A stretch of 64,000 nucleotides of DNA from Guadua angustifolia (Eukaryota > Streptophyta > Magnoliopsida > Poales > Poaceae): assembly GCA_036346375.1 (NCBI GenBank), contig CM070505.1:52636626-52700625 (forward strand), in the 5' to 3' direction. A program made the position numbers and the translations under genes. Shown piece after piece: positions 45,290 to 55,809 of this stretch (positions are counted from its first letter, which is position 1; the number at the start of each line of letters is the position of its first letter). The notes below the pieces were generated by a model. That model worked only from the letters and a program-made list of their open reading frames with translations, was not told the DNA's origin and ran no database searches.

Positions 45290-48200
45290 TTGGCCTTCGT
45301 TGTGATCATCGCGATGATAGGTAACTTCTTGAGTGGTTTCTTCCTCGGGCACGATCTTTGTCGTTCGCTGAAAGGAGGCAACTCATCAAAGCTGGTTGTA
45401 CTCTTCCTCATCCACGACATTCTCAACTCCAACGATCCTTCTTTTCCTTGCGTAACTACGTGGCGCTTCTTATCTCTTAGGGTCGATTATGTAGAATACT
45501 TGTGCTACTTGATTCGCAAGCACGAATGGTTAAATCTCTGTATCCGACATGTTCGATGTCCACGATGAGTAAAGCCGTGCTTGTCCACCTTCACACCATT
45601 CGGGAGTCGTACCCAATGACATCGAAACACCGGATCTTGAAAATCAGAGTCCGGCTCCCAAATCTCCTCTATGAACCCGTAGTAGATGCTCTTCAGTCTT
45701 TGCTGTGTTGTCGTAGGCATCTATACGGACACCACTATTTTGGTAAGTGCTCTTGCTATCCTGAGCTCTCGTGTAAAATGTATATCCATTGATGTCATAT
45801 CCTTGCCATGTCGTGATTGTACCAGAAGGCCCTTTTGCCAACCACCTCAATGTAACACTCGTTTCTTCACGGACATGTGCTCCACTGAACCAATGGTGAA
45901 CAAGCGATTGTGCTCTTTTGTTATCCAAATCTCGACTTTCCTCGGTTTTCCCTCCTTAGCTTACCCTTGTGTATGTCCATATCTGGGCACACCTCAAGTA
46001 TTTGTTGCAATCTTGTGAAATGGGCTTGTTCGAACAAAATATTATCGTAGGAATTTGTAGATTTCTTTCCTATTACACCTTTCCCACCTAGCCTACCCTC
46101 ATGGCGAGATCTGAGCACTCCTACCGGTTCGACCTCCTCCATGTAATCGATACGAACTCAATAACCTCCTCGGTTGCATAACCTTCTACAATTGAGCCTT
46201 CCTACGAGATCGACACGTACATATTTCTTCAGAACACCCATATACCTTTCGAATGGGTACATCTGATGCAGGAATACGGGGCCGCAAATATTTATCTCAT
46301 TGACAAGGTGAACAATGAGATGAACCATGATATCAAAAAATGATGGGGGAAAATACATCTCCAGCTGGCACAGAGTCTTTACCACATCAGCCTGAAGTTC
46401 GTAAAGTCCAACGGGATCGATGACCTTCTGTGAAATCGTGTTGAAGAAGGAACACAACCTCGTGATTACCTCTCGGACCTTGTCAGGCAAAACACCTCTA
46501 ATTGCAACAGGGAGCATTTGTGTCATCATCACATGACAATCATGGGACTTCATGCCAGTTAACTTCAAATCTTTCATCGATACCAGTTTCTTGATGTTTG
46601 CGGAGTAACCGGACGGAACTTTCACACCATGCAGGCACTTGCAGAGTTCTGTTTTCTCTTTCTTACTCAAAGTGTAGCAAGCTGGGGGAAGGTAAAGCCG
46701 GCCTTTCCCAGTGTCTTGAGGATGTAGCTCGGCTCTGATTTTCATGTCTTCCAGATCCCTTCGTGCCTTCAGTCCATCCTTTGTTTTGCTAGGAATATTC
46801 AGTAAAAGACCAACCACGCTGTCACATACATTCTTCTCTACATGCATGACGTCGATGCAGTGTCGAACTTCCAAATCCTTCCAGTAGGGTAAGTCCCAAA
46901 AGATGGATCTCTTCTTCCACGTGGTCTTCTCAGTACGGGACCGCGATGTATTACCAGTACTCCCCTTTCCAAGTACAACATTAAGATCCCTAACCATATC
47001 ATACACCTCTTCCCCACGAAGACGCCTTGGAGCTAAACCGTCCTCCTTTGTCCCGTCGAATTGTTTCTTCATATTGCGGTACGGATGATTCCTGCGAAGG
47101 AACCTCCGGTGACGCATGTACACTGTTTTCCTCGAGTTGTTGAGCCACACACTAGCGGTTTCATCCATGCATTGGGGGCATGCTTTCGCTCCTTTTATAG
47201 TACGGCCGGACAGGTTACCAAGCGCAGGAAAATCATTGATGGTGCAGAACAACAATGCGCGTAGAGTGAAGTACTCTCGTTTGTACTCGTCCCATACCTG
47301 TACACCTTCGTTCCACAATATCACAAGATCTTCCACCAATGGTTGTAGGTATACATCAATATCGTTGCCAGGTTGTCTCGGCCCTTGGATAAGCAAGGAC
47401 ATCATAATGTACTTTCGCTTCATACACAACCAGGGTGGAAGGTTGTATATACACAGAGTCACGGGCCAAGTGCTATGAATGCTGCTCATGTTACCGAAAG
47501 GATTCATTCCATCCGTACTCAAGCCAAACCTTACATTCCTCAGTTCATTTCCGAAGTTCTCCCTGAAGACTCTATCGATGGTTCTCCTTTGGCGTAATCG
47601 GTAGGGTGTCTCGATTTTCCATCCCTCTTACGGTCTTCCGAGTGCCATCGCATCAATTTGGCGTGCTTTTTGTTTCCAAATAAGCGCTTCAAGCGAGGTA
47701 TTCTTGGCAAATACCACACCACTTTTGCGGGAGCTCCTTTCTTCACCTCGATAGCTTCATTGTCATCGCCCTTACGCTTGTATCGCGGCGCTTTGCACCG
47801 GACAAACATGAATATCGCATAGTCTTTGCGATAGAGTATCTGATCGTTTGGACAAGCATGTATTCTTTCTACTTTCAATCCCAAGGGACATACAACCTTC
47901 TTAGCTAGATCGTGGTTTTAGGCAACACGTTTCCTTGAGCGATATGTCCGCTAAGAGATGTAACAACGCCGTGAAACTCTTGTCGGACCAACCATTGGCT
48001 GCCTTCAATTTCGAGAGCGAGAGCACCGTGTGCAACTTTGTGTATTCCTCCTTACAACCGGGAACAAAGGTTTCTCGAATCCTCCATCAAACCCGTGAAT
48101 TGATTAAACTCTCTCGACTAGTGTAGTTCTCTTACGCATCGCGCAACATTTGAGCAGTTAATGTCGTCATCGACGACCAACCTATCCTCATCGGATCCAT

Positions 48201-48545
48201 AGCGATGTCATTTGCCACATTGCCGGCTCCGTTAAATGCGTCGGCGTTATCACGTTCAAGTATGATCTCCTCTTCACCGTGCCTTGTCCAACTTGTATAG
48301 CGGTACAAAACCCTCCGGATCAAGTGCAAATGGATATGGTTTTTGTTCGAAAACATCTTCTCATTCTTGCAATCAATGCATGGACGATGTATGTACTCCG
48401 TCTTCTTTTGCAAGTCGTTCTCCTCGGTGCCCTTAGAAAAACAGATACACCGTCGATATATTCTTGGCTGCAAGCAGTTACGCATCGTACATCCATCTCC
48501 GGTCCATCTACAGTTCATTAATTTAAGCAATTTATTAATATCCAA
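45290..48545 (-). pseudogene. CACTA TNP2-type transposase
   Basis: The transposase of En/Spm-class CACTA elements cuts and rejoins the element ends. The order along the - strand is as follows. An N-terminal transposase-associated domain at 48545-48132 carries PCIDCKNEK and LYRYTSWTRHGEE. A middle piece at 47884-47540 carries CPNDQILYRKDY and KLMRWHSEDRKRDG. The TNP2 core is a 454-codon frame at 47522-46158 with LSTDGMNPFGNMSS (first residues across the frame break), FPALGNLSGRTIKGAKACP, HCIDVMHVEKNVCDSVVG and DCHVMMTQMLPVAIRG. A DUF4218-like part holds YPFERYMGVLKKYVR. A DUF4216-like C-terminus lies at 45928-45505 (GYDINGYTFYT and QQRLKSIYYGFIEEIWE). A stop or frame change lies between each block, so it is not intact. 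Confidence 0.9.
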
Positions 48546-48559
48546 AAATCTTAATTAAA

Positions 48560-49400
48560 TAAATTGTTATTGAATATTCAACAATATGCACTAACGGGAC
48601 AACATTAATACTAAGTAAATGTTGCAAACTTAATTAATTAATTTTAATATATACTCATACGTAACCAAAAATTATATATATATATCCTCAGGAAGATCAA
48701 CATAATAAATTCCTCACCTCAAAATTTCATGATCACCCGACTACCATATTAAGTAAAATTTATTTATCATTCACATACAACAATCTTAATTACATAAATT
48801 GGGTTTATATGCTTCATAAAATTCACTAACAATACCCACTAATGAAGCAAGATGTATATACACGCTCTAATGAAAAAAATTAATTAATGGTAACTAAGAA
48901 AAATATTAACTACGTAATTTTTATACATATCCTTCGGAAGAGCAATATAATAAATTTCCTCATCTCAAAATGCAAGGCAATTAACATCATGATCACCCAT
49001 CTATCATATTAACTATAATTTATTTTTCATTAATATCCAATAATCGTAAATACATAAATTTTTATACATATCCTTAGAAGAACAACGTAATTTTTATACA
49101 TATCCTTGAATATTAACTATAATTTTATACTTCATGATCACCCATCTATCATATTAACTATAATTTATTTATCATTAATATCCAATAATAAATAAATACA
49201 TATATTTGACATATGCTTCACAAAAATTCATCATCTAAATAAGGTAGAGAACTTAATCTAATACTGACAAGGTAATAAATTCATCATCTACAAATTGCTA
49301 GCTAAATAAAAACAAACTAAATGTAGACCTTGCACCTAAACCTTAATTAAGCTAGGAATAAACCTTTTAATGGCAATTTTACACTAGAAATGAAAAGAGG
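48560..49400. other. AT-rich upstream region of TNP2
   Basis: Strongly AT-rich, with repeated CATCATGATCACCCATCTATCATATTAA-type and ATACATATCCTT-type words (for example near 48985, 49062 and 49135), a degenerate local repeat. It is 5' of the transposase gene on the - strand and is a likely promoter region. No gene was seen. Confidence 0.5.
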
Positions 49401-49549
49401 AGACATATTTTACACACCTTGGAACAATTCTAGGAAGTGGAAGCACAAGATCTTGGCCAAACAAAATCTGAAATCAAAAAGTCGAGTTTTGTTCTCGGGA
49501 GGAAGATGACCAATGGCAGGGCAACAGGGGATATTTATAGAAAGCATTA

Positions 49550-49800
49550 TTAGTGGCGGTTCTAAAACCAACCCGCCACGAGAAAATGTATTATCTGTGG
49601 CGGTTCCATCTACCAACCGCCACAAATAGTCCCAGTAGTTATCCGTGGCGGTTTTATTTCAAACAAATCACAGATTAAGTATTATCTGTGGCGGTTTTTT
49701 ATGCAACCGCCACAAATGGTCCTCCGCCAATTTCCATATAGAACCGCCATCGATACATGTATTTGTGACGGTTCCAAAAGAACCGCCACAAATAGGGCGT
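49550..49800. repeat. Right subterminal repeat array of inner CACTA
   Basis: Five or six units of TATCTGTGGCGGTT...AACCGCCACAAAT with short spacers. This is the counterpart of the left array, and the CACTA end follows at 49826. Confidence 0.85.
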
Positions 49801-49846
49801 CACCAATGTGCTGTTTTGTAGTAGTGCGTTTTGTTAATTTGATCAG

Positions 49847-49994
49847 GCTTTCTGCAAATGGCTCACGGACTTGGTTGGTTGACATTAAGAGTGAAACATT
49901 GAAGCCAGCTTCCTGGGATGAATTGGCAGATGAGAAGCCAAATCTTGATTCCTTCTCGACATAAGCATCTATGTATTGCATATTCGTGATTTCG
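49847..49994 (+). pseudogene. Pullulanase exon 2 of fragment
   Basis: Encodes LSANGSRTWLVDI, KSETLKPASWDELADEKPN and then DISIYVLHIRDF after a one-base deletion near 49960. The acceptor GATCAG at 49841-49846 is intact. Confidence 0.85.
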
Positions 49995-50102
49995 GATGAA
50001 CTGTACTCTTTGGATTTATGCAACTGTAAATTTAGCGTGATTTTATGCATGTTCATTTGTAGAACTTTACCGCTCTGTCTGCTGTCAATTTTTAATTACT
50101 GA

Positions 50103-50160
50103 TGCCCATGATAGCACAAAGGATTTGTAATTCTCAAGGAGGATTTCGTGCATTTACATG
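50103..50160 (+). pseudogene. Pullulanase exon 3 of fragment
   Basis: Encodes AHDSTKD, then with a one-base shift CNSQGGFRAFT. The splice acceptor before it is not a clear AG, so the left edge is approximate. Between here and exon 4 lies a short intron. Confidence 0.7.
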
Positions 50161-50257
50161 TCGGTCGTTACGAGTTTATTTACCGGAAGATTGATATAAT
50201 TCATCACTTTATTTCATCGGTGTACATCCTGATTGCATTCTGCAACTTGTGATTCAG

Positions 50258-50378
50258 GATTCGGTAGGAATTCGTCACTTAAAGAAATTGTCTGATGCCG
50301 GTTTGACTCATGTGCACTTGTTGCCAAGCTTTCATTTTGGTGGTGTCGATGACAATAAAAATAATTGGAAGCATATTG
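50258..50378 (+). pseudogene. Pullulanase exon 4 of fragment
   Basis: Encodes DSVGIRHLKKLSDAGLTHV and HLLPSFHFGGVDDNKNNW without a frame break. The acceptor TTCAG and donor GTAAAG are intact. Confidence 0.9.
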
Positions 50379-50789
50379 GTAAAGACTCATTCTTTCTGTA
50401 TGTTTTACCAGACTAACAATATTAACCATGCTGTGTAAGATGGTTAAGTTACTGTTGTAACTTGCATGCTTTTTGTTGTTTACTTTGAACTCTTATGAAA
50501 ACACAAAATATCAGAATCCAAGCTGCTGCATCTGATGTAATATATTCAACAAAAACTAGACATCAGGAAGCACACATCTTTTTTAATAATATATATCACA
50601 CATCTTTTGAGTTCATTGTAGTTTCAGATATCTATCATTTTCTTGTTTGTTAGATAACTTTTAGTGATGACTATTTATAAGTACTTGATGGATTGAACCA
50701 AACTCTGTTGCATTTCACCTTGTGACTTTTAGTTGACTTAATCGGTTATTCCTGTTTGAATCACTGGGGAACTTCATTTACTCTGGCAG

Positions 50790-50880
50790 ATGAGGCTGAA
50801 CTGGCAAAACTCCCTCCAGGTTCAGATATACAACAAGCTGCAGTTGTAGCTATTCAGGAAGAGGACCCTTATAATTGGGG
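50790..50880 (+). pseudogene. Pullulanase exon 5 of fragment
   Basis: Encodes DEAELAKLPPGSDIQQ, AAVVAIQEEDPYNWG in frame, with acceptor TGGCAG and donor GTATTC. Phase with exons 4 and 6 is preserved. Confidence 0.9.
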
Positions 50881-51013
50881 GTATTCATTTCTTGCTCTTT
50901 TTTCTCAGACATTCCTCATGCTAATGTATTGTGGTGTTAAGAAAGTGAAGTTTAATATGTTCTTGCCAGTAAGGCAGTAAATTATGCTCACACATGGTCA
51001 TATGAAACTAAAG

Positions 51014-51107
51014 GTATAACCCTGTGCTCTGGGGGTCTCCTAAAGGAAGCTATGCAAGTGACCCAGATGGTCCAAGTCATATTTTTGAATACCGTTAGAT
51101 AGTTCAG
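51014..51107 (+). pseudogene. Pullulanase exon 6 of fragment
   Basis: Encodes YNPVLWGSPKGSYASDPDG and FEYR, then TAG in place of the CAG (Gln) expected before the next residues. This is a clear nonsense mutation at about 51096. Confidence 0.85.
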
Positions 51108-51244
51108 GTGTGTTCTTTTTTAATATGCGGCAGCTTGGCGCTCCCAGCCTGTATCTGTAATGCATGGAGTAACATGCTAACTGTGGCTAGCTCTATGCAG
51201 GATAGGGATAGCTGTTGTTTTTCTAATAATATTTTGGACTGCAG

Positions 51245-51340
51245 GCTCTGAATCGCTTAGGTCTTCGTGTTGTCATGGATGTTGTATACAATCATCTAGA
51301 CTCAAGTGGCCCTTTGGCATCACCTCGATTGCTTGACAAG
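51245..51340 (+). pseudogene. Pullulanase exon 7 of fragment (last one present)
   Basis: Encodes ALNRLGLRVVMDVVYNHLD, the first conserved region of GH13 enzymes, and ends LLDK at an AAG/GTTATG boundary. The exons with the catalytic Asp and Glu residues are not present downstream. Confidence 0.9.
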
Positions 51341-52830
51341 GTTATGCTCTTTAGTAATTTTATTTATATTCATAATCATTCTATCTAACAAAACATTCAT
51401 TGATCTTTCTTTAAATATATTTTACAGCATGCCTCGTTTGATTGAGTCAAAGATTTAAAGATAGTTCCATTAAAAGCGGTCCACCCAAGAGCATTTCTAA
51501 CATACTTAACTAATATCAGTGTCCAATCGTGATAGCGAACCTGAGACAACTTCTTTCAACTATTTATTCAGGGGCTTGTTTTTTTCTGAATGTAGATTAG
51601 AGCCAAAATATTACATAAAGAAAGGACTTACGTTCCTTGATTTTTTAGAGTTTAATTGGATTAAATGAGACATGGACATGCATAAATATGGTTGTAGTTG
51701 TCCCACACACTACAAGAACGTGCCTCACATTTTAGTCAAAATTTTGAGGATTTAGCCAACCTTTCCATTTATTTTATTTTAAGATATGCTACAATGTTTG
51801 TTCTTGTTTATCTGTAGTTGAAAACATTAGTTGCTTCAAGGATTCAAAACCATCCAGTTCCTCCGGTTTCGATCAAACCGGCAGAGCGATTTGTCAAATC
51901 CAGTCTGTTTTTTCTTTGGGTTATGCCAAGTTTAACCAATTTATTGTCAATCCTTTCTTGAGGTGCACTTCATCCCCAGATTAGAGTGGCATGGGATTTA
52001 TTAAGTTTAGGTGTGGTGTGGAAATAGATACTAGATTGTGTGCAACATTCACATTACCTCAAATGGAGGGTAGGAATTCTAGATGTCGATCCTCTGTTGA
52101 AGGATATAATTATATATGTGTGCCCGTAACTTTTAGCTTCAACATTTAATTTGGCAATATATCTTCTCGAGTAGCTTCATTGATATATACTAAAGCTGTT
52201 AAATGTGATAGCTTCATTGATATATACTAAACTGTTAAATGTGGCATAATTTTTTATCCATTTGTGCGATTTGTCACATATTTGAGATTACCTCTGACTT
52301 AGCTACCTAACACTAATTTTCTGTTGTTTTTGCTGATTATTCCTTTTCTTCATCATGGCGGTACACAGATACAAGGTGATAAGTTTCGGAGTAGTAACTT
52401 TGGTGTAGTTAGGGTGCTACAAGTTTTTGGAGTGGCAACCTTTTGTGCAAAGAAGAAAGTAGTCTTGTTTATGGTTAGAAATGTTAACTAGTAGCTAGAG
52501 AAGCGTATGCATCCTCTCTTTTAGTGAAAATGTATGCCCTTATTTACTAGGTGAGATTTAGCTCATTACCTCTCCTTGTTGACGTTACTTATTTTGGACG
52601 GGCATGTATGCAATTTAATTTATTTGAAGGATCTATGTTTATCAAACCCTGTGGTGGAGATATATGCATTGCATTATTTACAAGTTGAAGTGACTATTTG
52701 AACTGTGATTGTGTATGCATATGGTTATATATGTGAGTGGCACTATTTGCATGTACAAGTGTGTATGTCAATTCAATGGTGGATAATGTGGAATTGGTTC
52801 TATATATATTGCATATTTAATTTGTATGTC
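51341..52830. other. AT-rich stretch after the last pullulanase exon
   Basis: I found no further pullulanase exon or other coding motif. A local duplication of TAGCTTCATTGATATATACTAAA occurs near 52170 and 52210. It would be the filler between captured exons and the right CACTA subterminal array. Confidence 0.5.
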
Positions 52831-52844
52831 ATGTGTGCTGGCGC

Positions 52845-53151
52845 CTTTGCCGACAAGTAAAGTGTCGGCAAAGATTGGAACTGTCGGCAAAACTTAGATC
52901 TTTGCCATCAATTTATCTGTCGGCAAAGATTTCATCTGTCGGCAAAGCTTGTACTGTCGGCAAAGATTGGAACTGTCGGCAAAACTTAGATCTTTGCCAT
53001 CAATTTATCTGTCGGCAAAGCCTAAGCCGACTGCTTCTACCGCTACTGTTTAGTTACCGTCGGCTAAACTTTTGCCGACAGTTTTTGTGTCGGGGAAGGT
53101 TCCTTTTGCCGACTATACCATGTGTTGGCAAAAGTGTGGCATGGTGTAGTG
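52845..53151 (-). repeat. Right terminus and subterminal array of outer CACTA
   Basis: Contains many TGTCGGCAAA units on one strand and TTTGCCGAC on the other. A 92-base tandem duplication lies around 52864-53020 (GTCGGCAAAGATTGG at 52864 and 52956). The terminus GGTGTAGTG ends at 53151. TTTGCCGACA is the subterminal motif typical of another grass CACTA family, unrelated to the GGCGGTT family at 33857-49826. The open frame at 52833-53219 is only this array. Confidence 0.8.
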
Positions 53152-53154
53152 GAA

Positions 53155-53690
53155 GAAGATTCATCATATGTACAGGTAAAATTTGTACGAATAATTTTAA
53201 TTTAAATTTAGTAATGTAATTTAGTGACTAGATTAAATAGATTGGTATGTAATTAGGTTTGTAGGATTTAAATATACAATATAGAGATCGGATTAATTAG
53301 GGTTGTAAGTAATTTGTGTTGTAGAGTAGCAATAGTTAATTACACATATGACTTAAAGATCACATTATTTAGTTCTGTTAGTAATTAGGTGTGTAGACAG
53401 GTAATATTTTTTTACATTGATGAGTTGGCGTAAGATTATTTAGGTATGTAAGTTATTAGCTGTATAGAGTAACAATAGTTATGGACATAAAAAACTGCAA
53501 GAATTATGTGAGATACTATTTATTTGAAAAAAATAATGTTGGTATGGTTGCAGCAGTTGTTTGAAGTAGTGTAGAGTACATTGCCGTGGTACGTAGGTCT
53601 AGAAGTATGAATAGGTTGAGAATTTGAAAGGTGTTAGTGTCATGTTGTTGTGCACATATTAACAAATTCCTGAAATGATTGATAGGTATG
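53155..53690. repeat. AT-rich region with degenerate tandem units
   Basis: Between about 53220 and 53500 a motif of the type GTAATTAGGTTTGTAG recurs every 60-70 bases with heavy divergence. No gene was seen. It lies between the outer CACTA terminus and the MULE transposase. Confidence 0.4.
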
Positions 53691-53693
53691 GAT

Positions 53694-55800
53694 GAACAAG
53701 TCTAATTTAAAATATACTACAAAGAAGGGGTTTCACACATGGGTGCACAAAGGGTGGAACTTAGTCATTTTCCGAGTGTCGTGGCTGGACTGTCACGTGC
53801 CGGGTAGCATTCGTGGGGCACGGTTATGAGTAGGTTGTACCATATGTTCTCGTTGGATCGTGAATTGCATAACCTCAAGCTGCACAGAGTAGGGTGTCGG
53901 AGACGAGATTGCACGTACTGGGAGTTAGTGGAAGTGAAGGGGTCAAAGTCTTGGAGCTCGTATGTAAAATTGGCGACTAAGAGAGGTTAATTAGCCATTA
54001 GTGTTGTTGGTGCAAGCATTTCAGAAATCAAATGTCGGCTGCACGACACAGGAGGAGGTTGCTGGTGATGAACTAGAGGAAGTTAGGGAGAGCAGCCGAA
54101 CTGGAGAATGCTTAGTGAGGCAGGATGTTAGTTCGAGTCATGAGGGTGTGTAAGGTGAGGAAGTTGATGTTCCAATGCCAGATATGTAGGTACCAATGGG
54201 TGTAGCAGACGAGGGAGAATATATTGAATCGTTAGTTCAAGCGATGGAAGCAGAGAACCACGAATACGAGGCTTTGAGTAATAACAAAGATGATGAAGAG
54301 CATTTCCTTGCAGAGTGGGGTGAAAGTCAGTTCGATAAGTTGGTGGTCAATGAGGGTAAACACTTCACATGGCGGTCCGATCGGAATGAGGTGAGGCAAG
54401 GCGTGGTATACAAGAATAGGTTTGAGGTTTAGGAAGCAGTGACAGCATGGGCAGTGTCGCTTTATAGAACCTTTAAGGTTACGAAGTCAAATCAACGGGT
54501 GCATATCAGCCTAAGTGGTATACCATTTAGAAGTGTTCTATAGTCATCGCACACAAATGTGTGCTGATGGAGTCTGCCCAATCGTATAGAAACCTATCTT
54601 CAAGCTTTGTTGTGAATGCAATGTATGAGGAGATTGTGGGCAACTTGGATTTGGAGCCACGTGCCATCATACTTGCAATAGAGCAGAGGTTCCAATACAT
54701 GATAAGCTACGCAAAGGCATGGAGAGTGAAGCAGAAGGCACTGGAAACAAGGTTTGGTACGTACGAAGACTCATATCAGAACCTACTAGGTATGCTTGAG
54801 GTGATCAAGGAAAGGAATGCTAGAAGTTATATCTATATTTGTGAGCAACCCTCGCAGCGCTTCCCTGGGAAGATGGTACTCAAGTGGGCACTCTTTGCTT
54901 TTGGTGTTTGCGTCAACGCGTTCAGACATTGCCATCCATTGTTATGCGTGGATGGGACATTCTTGATTGGGAAGTATAAAGGCTAGGGTGCGCTTGGCAG
55001 AGCTCCTAGCTTCAGCTTCCCCACGAGAAGCTGAGGAGCTCTACCAAACAAGAAAAAATCAACCAGCTTCACATAGGAATCGGAGGAAGTGATTCATGTC
55101 TTTTGACTTGCAGCCTAGAAGCCAAAAAAACCTGCTCCCCACCTAATTCAGAACCTCCTAGTTATGAATCTCCCCACCAAGTTCATAACTATTTCTCAGA
55201 CAAGAATCACTTCCACCAGAGAATCAGGTGATGAAGTTGGAGAATTAGGATCTAGAGCTCTGCCAAACAGGCCCTAGATATTGATAACCATAGGAGTAGA
55301 TGGCAACAACCAGGTTCTTCCTGTAGCGCCTGCATTCGTGGAGGGTGAGAACACAGAAAGCTGGCTCTGATTTCTAAGGGATGTGAAAGCTGATGTTGTG
55401 GATTAGCAGCCTGGAGTGTGCATTATACACGATCGACATCTCGGGCTGTTGAAGGCGGTCGTGCAGTTGTAGGAAGGTGAAGAAGAGACACATCCATGGC
55501 CTGATCTACGAAGTAGGTGGTGCAAGCGGTATTTAGGTGCAAACTTCTACAAACAGTTCATGAATAAGGAGTTTACGAAGCTTAAGAGGTTATGCGACCA
55601 AAATCAACAAAGAAAGTTTGATGCAATATGGAAGAAGTTTGATGAGCTGACATCAAGGCATACAACGGAGGTAGCGAAGAAGGCAATGCCTAGCACAGAT
55701 GAGGCCCTAGTAGCGCTAGAAGTGTTACCCACGGATCCTCCACACTTGGTATGGTATCGTGAAAGACAAGGCACAATCATATATCGACTAATGCTAAGCT
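53694..55800 (+). pseudogene. MuDR-type Mutator-like transposase, interrupted by a MITE
   Basis: The MULE transposase moves Mutator-like elements. The N-terminal module (53694-53990) reads FKIYYKEGVSHMGAQ, VAGLSRA and ELVEVKGSKSWSSYVKLAT. An acidic linker is followed by the MuDR-type DNA-binding region (FDKLVVNEGKHFTWRSDRNE at about 54330-54390, cut by a stop at 54430). The MULE catalytic domain follows: YMISYAKAWRVKQKALE, then FRHCHPLLCVDGTFLIGKYK (about 54920-54980), where a MITE interrupts it. Beyond the MITE come IGVDGNNQVLPVA, FVEGENTESW, IIHDRHLG and the RKFDAIWKKFDEL frame to 55800. Several stop codons occur. The 3' part is lost where LTR sequence begins. No terminal inverted repeats were identified. 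Confidence 0.85.
54986..55273. mobile_element. 288-bp MITE inside the MULE transposase
   Basis: Its ends are inverted: GGGTGCGCTTGGCAGAGCTC on the left and, on the other strand, GGCCTGTTTGGCAGAGCTC on the right. CTA flanks both ends (54983-54985 and 55274-55276), a 3-bp duplication. Removing it rejoins the transposase codons after GKYK(G). It is non-coding. The superfamily (PIF/Harbinger-like) is inferred from size, ends and TSD length. Confidence 0.8.
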
Positions 55801-55809
55801 AGTTGATCC

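Larger units (their letters stand above)
33857..49826. mobile_element. 15,970-bp autonomous-type CACTA element
   Basis: The ends are CACTACCTTGAAAAAGG at 33857 and, on the other strand, CACTACTACAAAACAGC from 49826. About 20 of the first 29 bases match. The 3-bp TSD CGT is perfect (33854-33856 and 49827-49829). Palindromic GGCGGTT subterminal arrays lie inside both ends. The interior has a TNP2-type transposase gene and a second gene with a plant transposase domain plus a Ulp1-like protease domain, both on the - strand, as in En/Spm-class CACTA elements. Frameshifts suggest it no longer moves by itself. Confidence 0.9.
33796..49846 (+). other. Pullulanase intron enlarged by a CACTA insertion
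   Basis: The donor GTATGT (33796) and acceptor GATCAG (49841-49846) are both intact, and joining the exons restores DDPYARG-LSANGSRTW in frame. The interval is 16,051 bp. Without the 15,970-bp CACTA element and one CGT copy the ancestral intron was 78 bp, a normal plant intron size. Confidence 0.85.
33575..51340 (+). pseudogene. Pullulanase (limit dextrinase) gene fragment, seven exons
   Basis: Pullulanase hydrolyses alpha-1,6 links of starch and limit dextrin in cereal plastids. Seven consecutive exons are readable with their splice sites: 33575-33795, 49847-49994, about 50103-50160, 50258-50378, 50790-50880, 51014-51107 and 51245-51340. Together they span the N-terminal beta-sandwich region into the start of the GH13 barrel, ending at MDVVYNHLDSSGP. 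By recall of the family this is roughly the second quarter of a protein of about 900 residues. The first and last parts are absent. Frameshifts occur in exons 1, 2 and 3, and a Gln codon is TAG in exon 6 (about 51096). A 16-kb CACTA element occupies the first intron. It is a dead fragment, probably captured by the surrounding CACTA element. Confidence 0.85.
273..53151. mobile_element. Candidate composite Pack-type CACTA element with nested insertions
   Basis: The left end at 273 begins CACTACACCATG and continues with TTTGCCAA. The right end, read on the opposite strand from 53151, begins with the same CACTACACCATG and then also TTTGCCAA. About 25 of the first 28 bases agree, so these are inverted ends of one CACTA family. 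GAA flanks both ends (270-272 and 53152-53154), the 3-bp TSD length usual for CACTA elements. Removing the gypsy nest (TSD AGCTT) and the inner CACTA element (TSD CGT) leaves about 4.3 kb. That residue holds a GC-rich exon-like piece and partial pullulanase exons, and no transposase. Capture of host gene fragments by non-autonomous CACTA elements is known in plants. That the two ends belong to one element is inference. The GAA duplication is weak evidence because the flanks are GAA-rich. Confidence 0.55.

Noticed and set aside
33575..51340. Functional pullulanase gene with a giant intron
   Set aside because: It lacks the N-terminal and catalytic exons and contains frameshifts and an in-frame TAG in exon 6.
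51709..51730. CACTACAAGAACG resembling another CACTA terminus
   Set aside because: No inverted partner or 3-bp duplication was found, and the motif is short enough to occur by chance.
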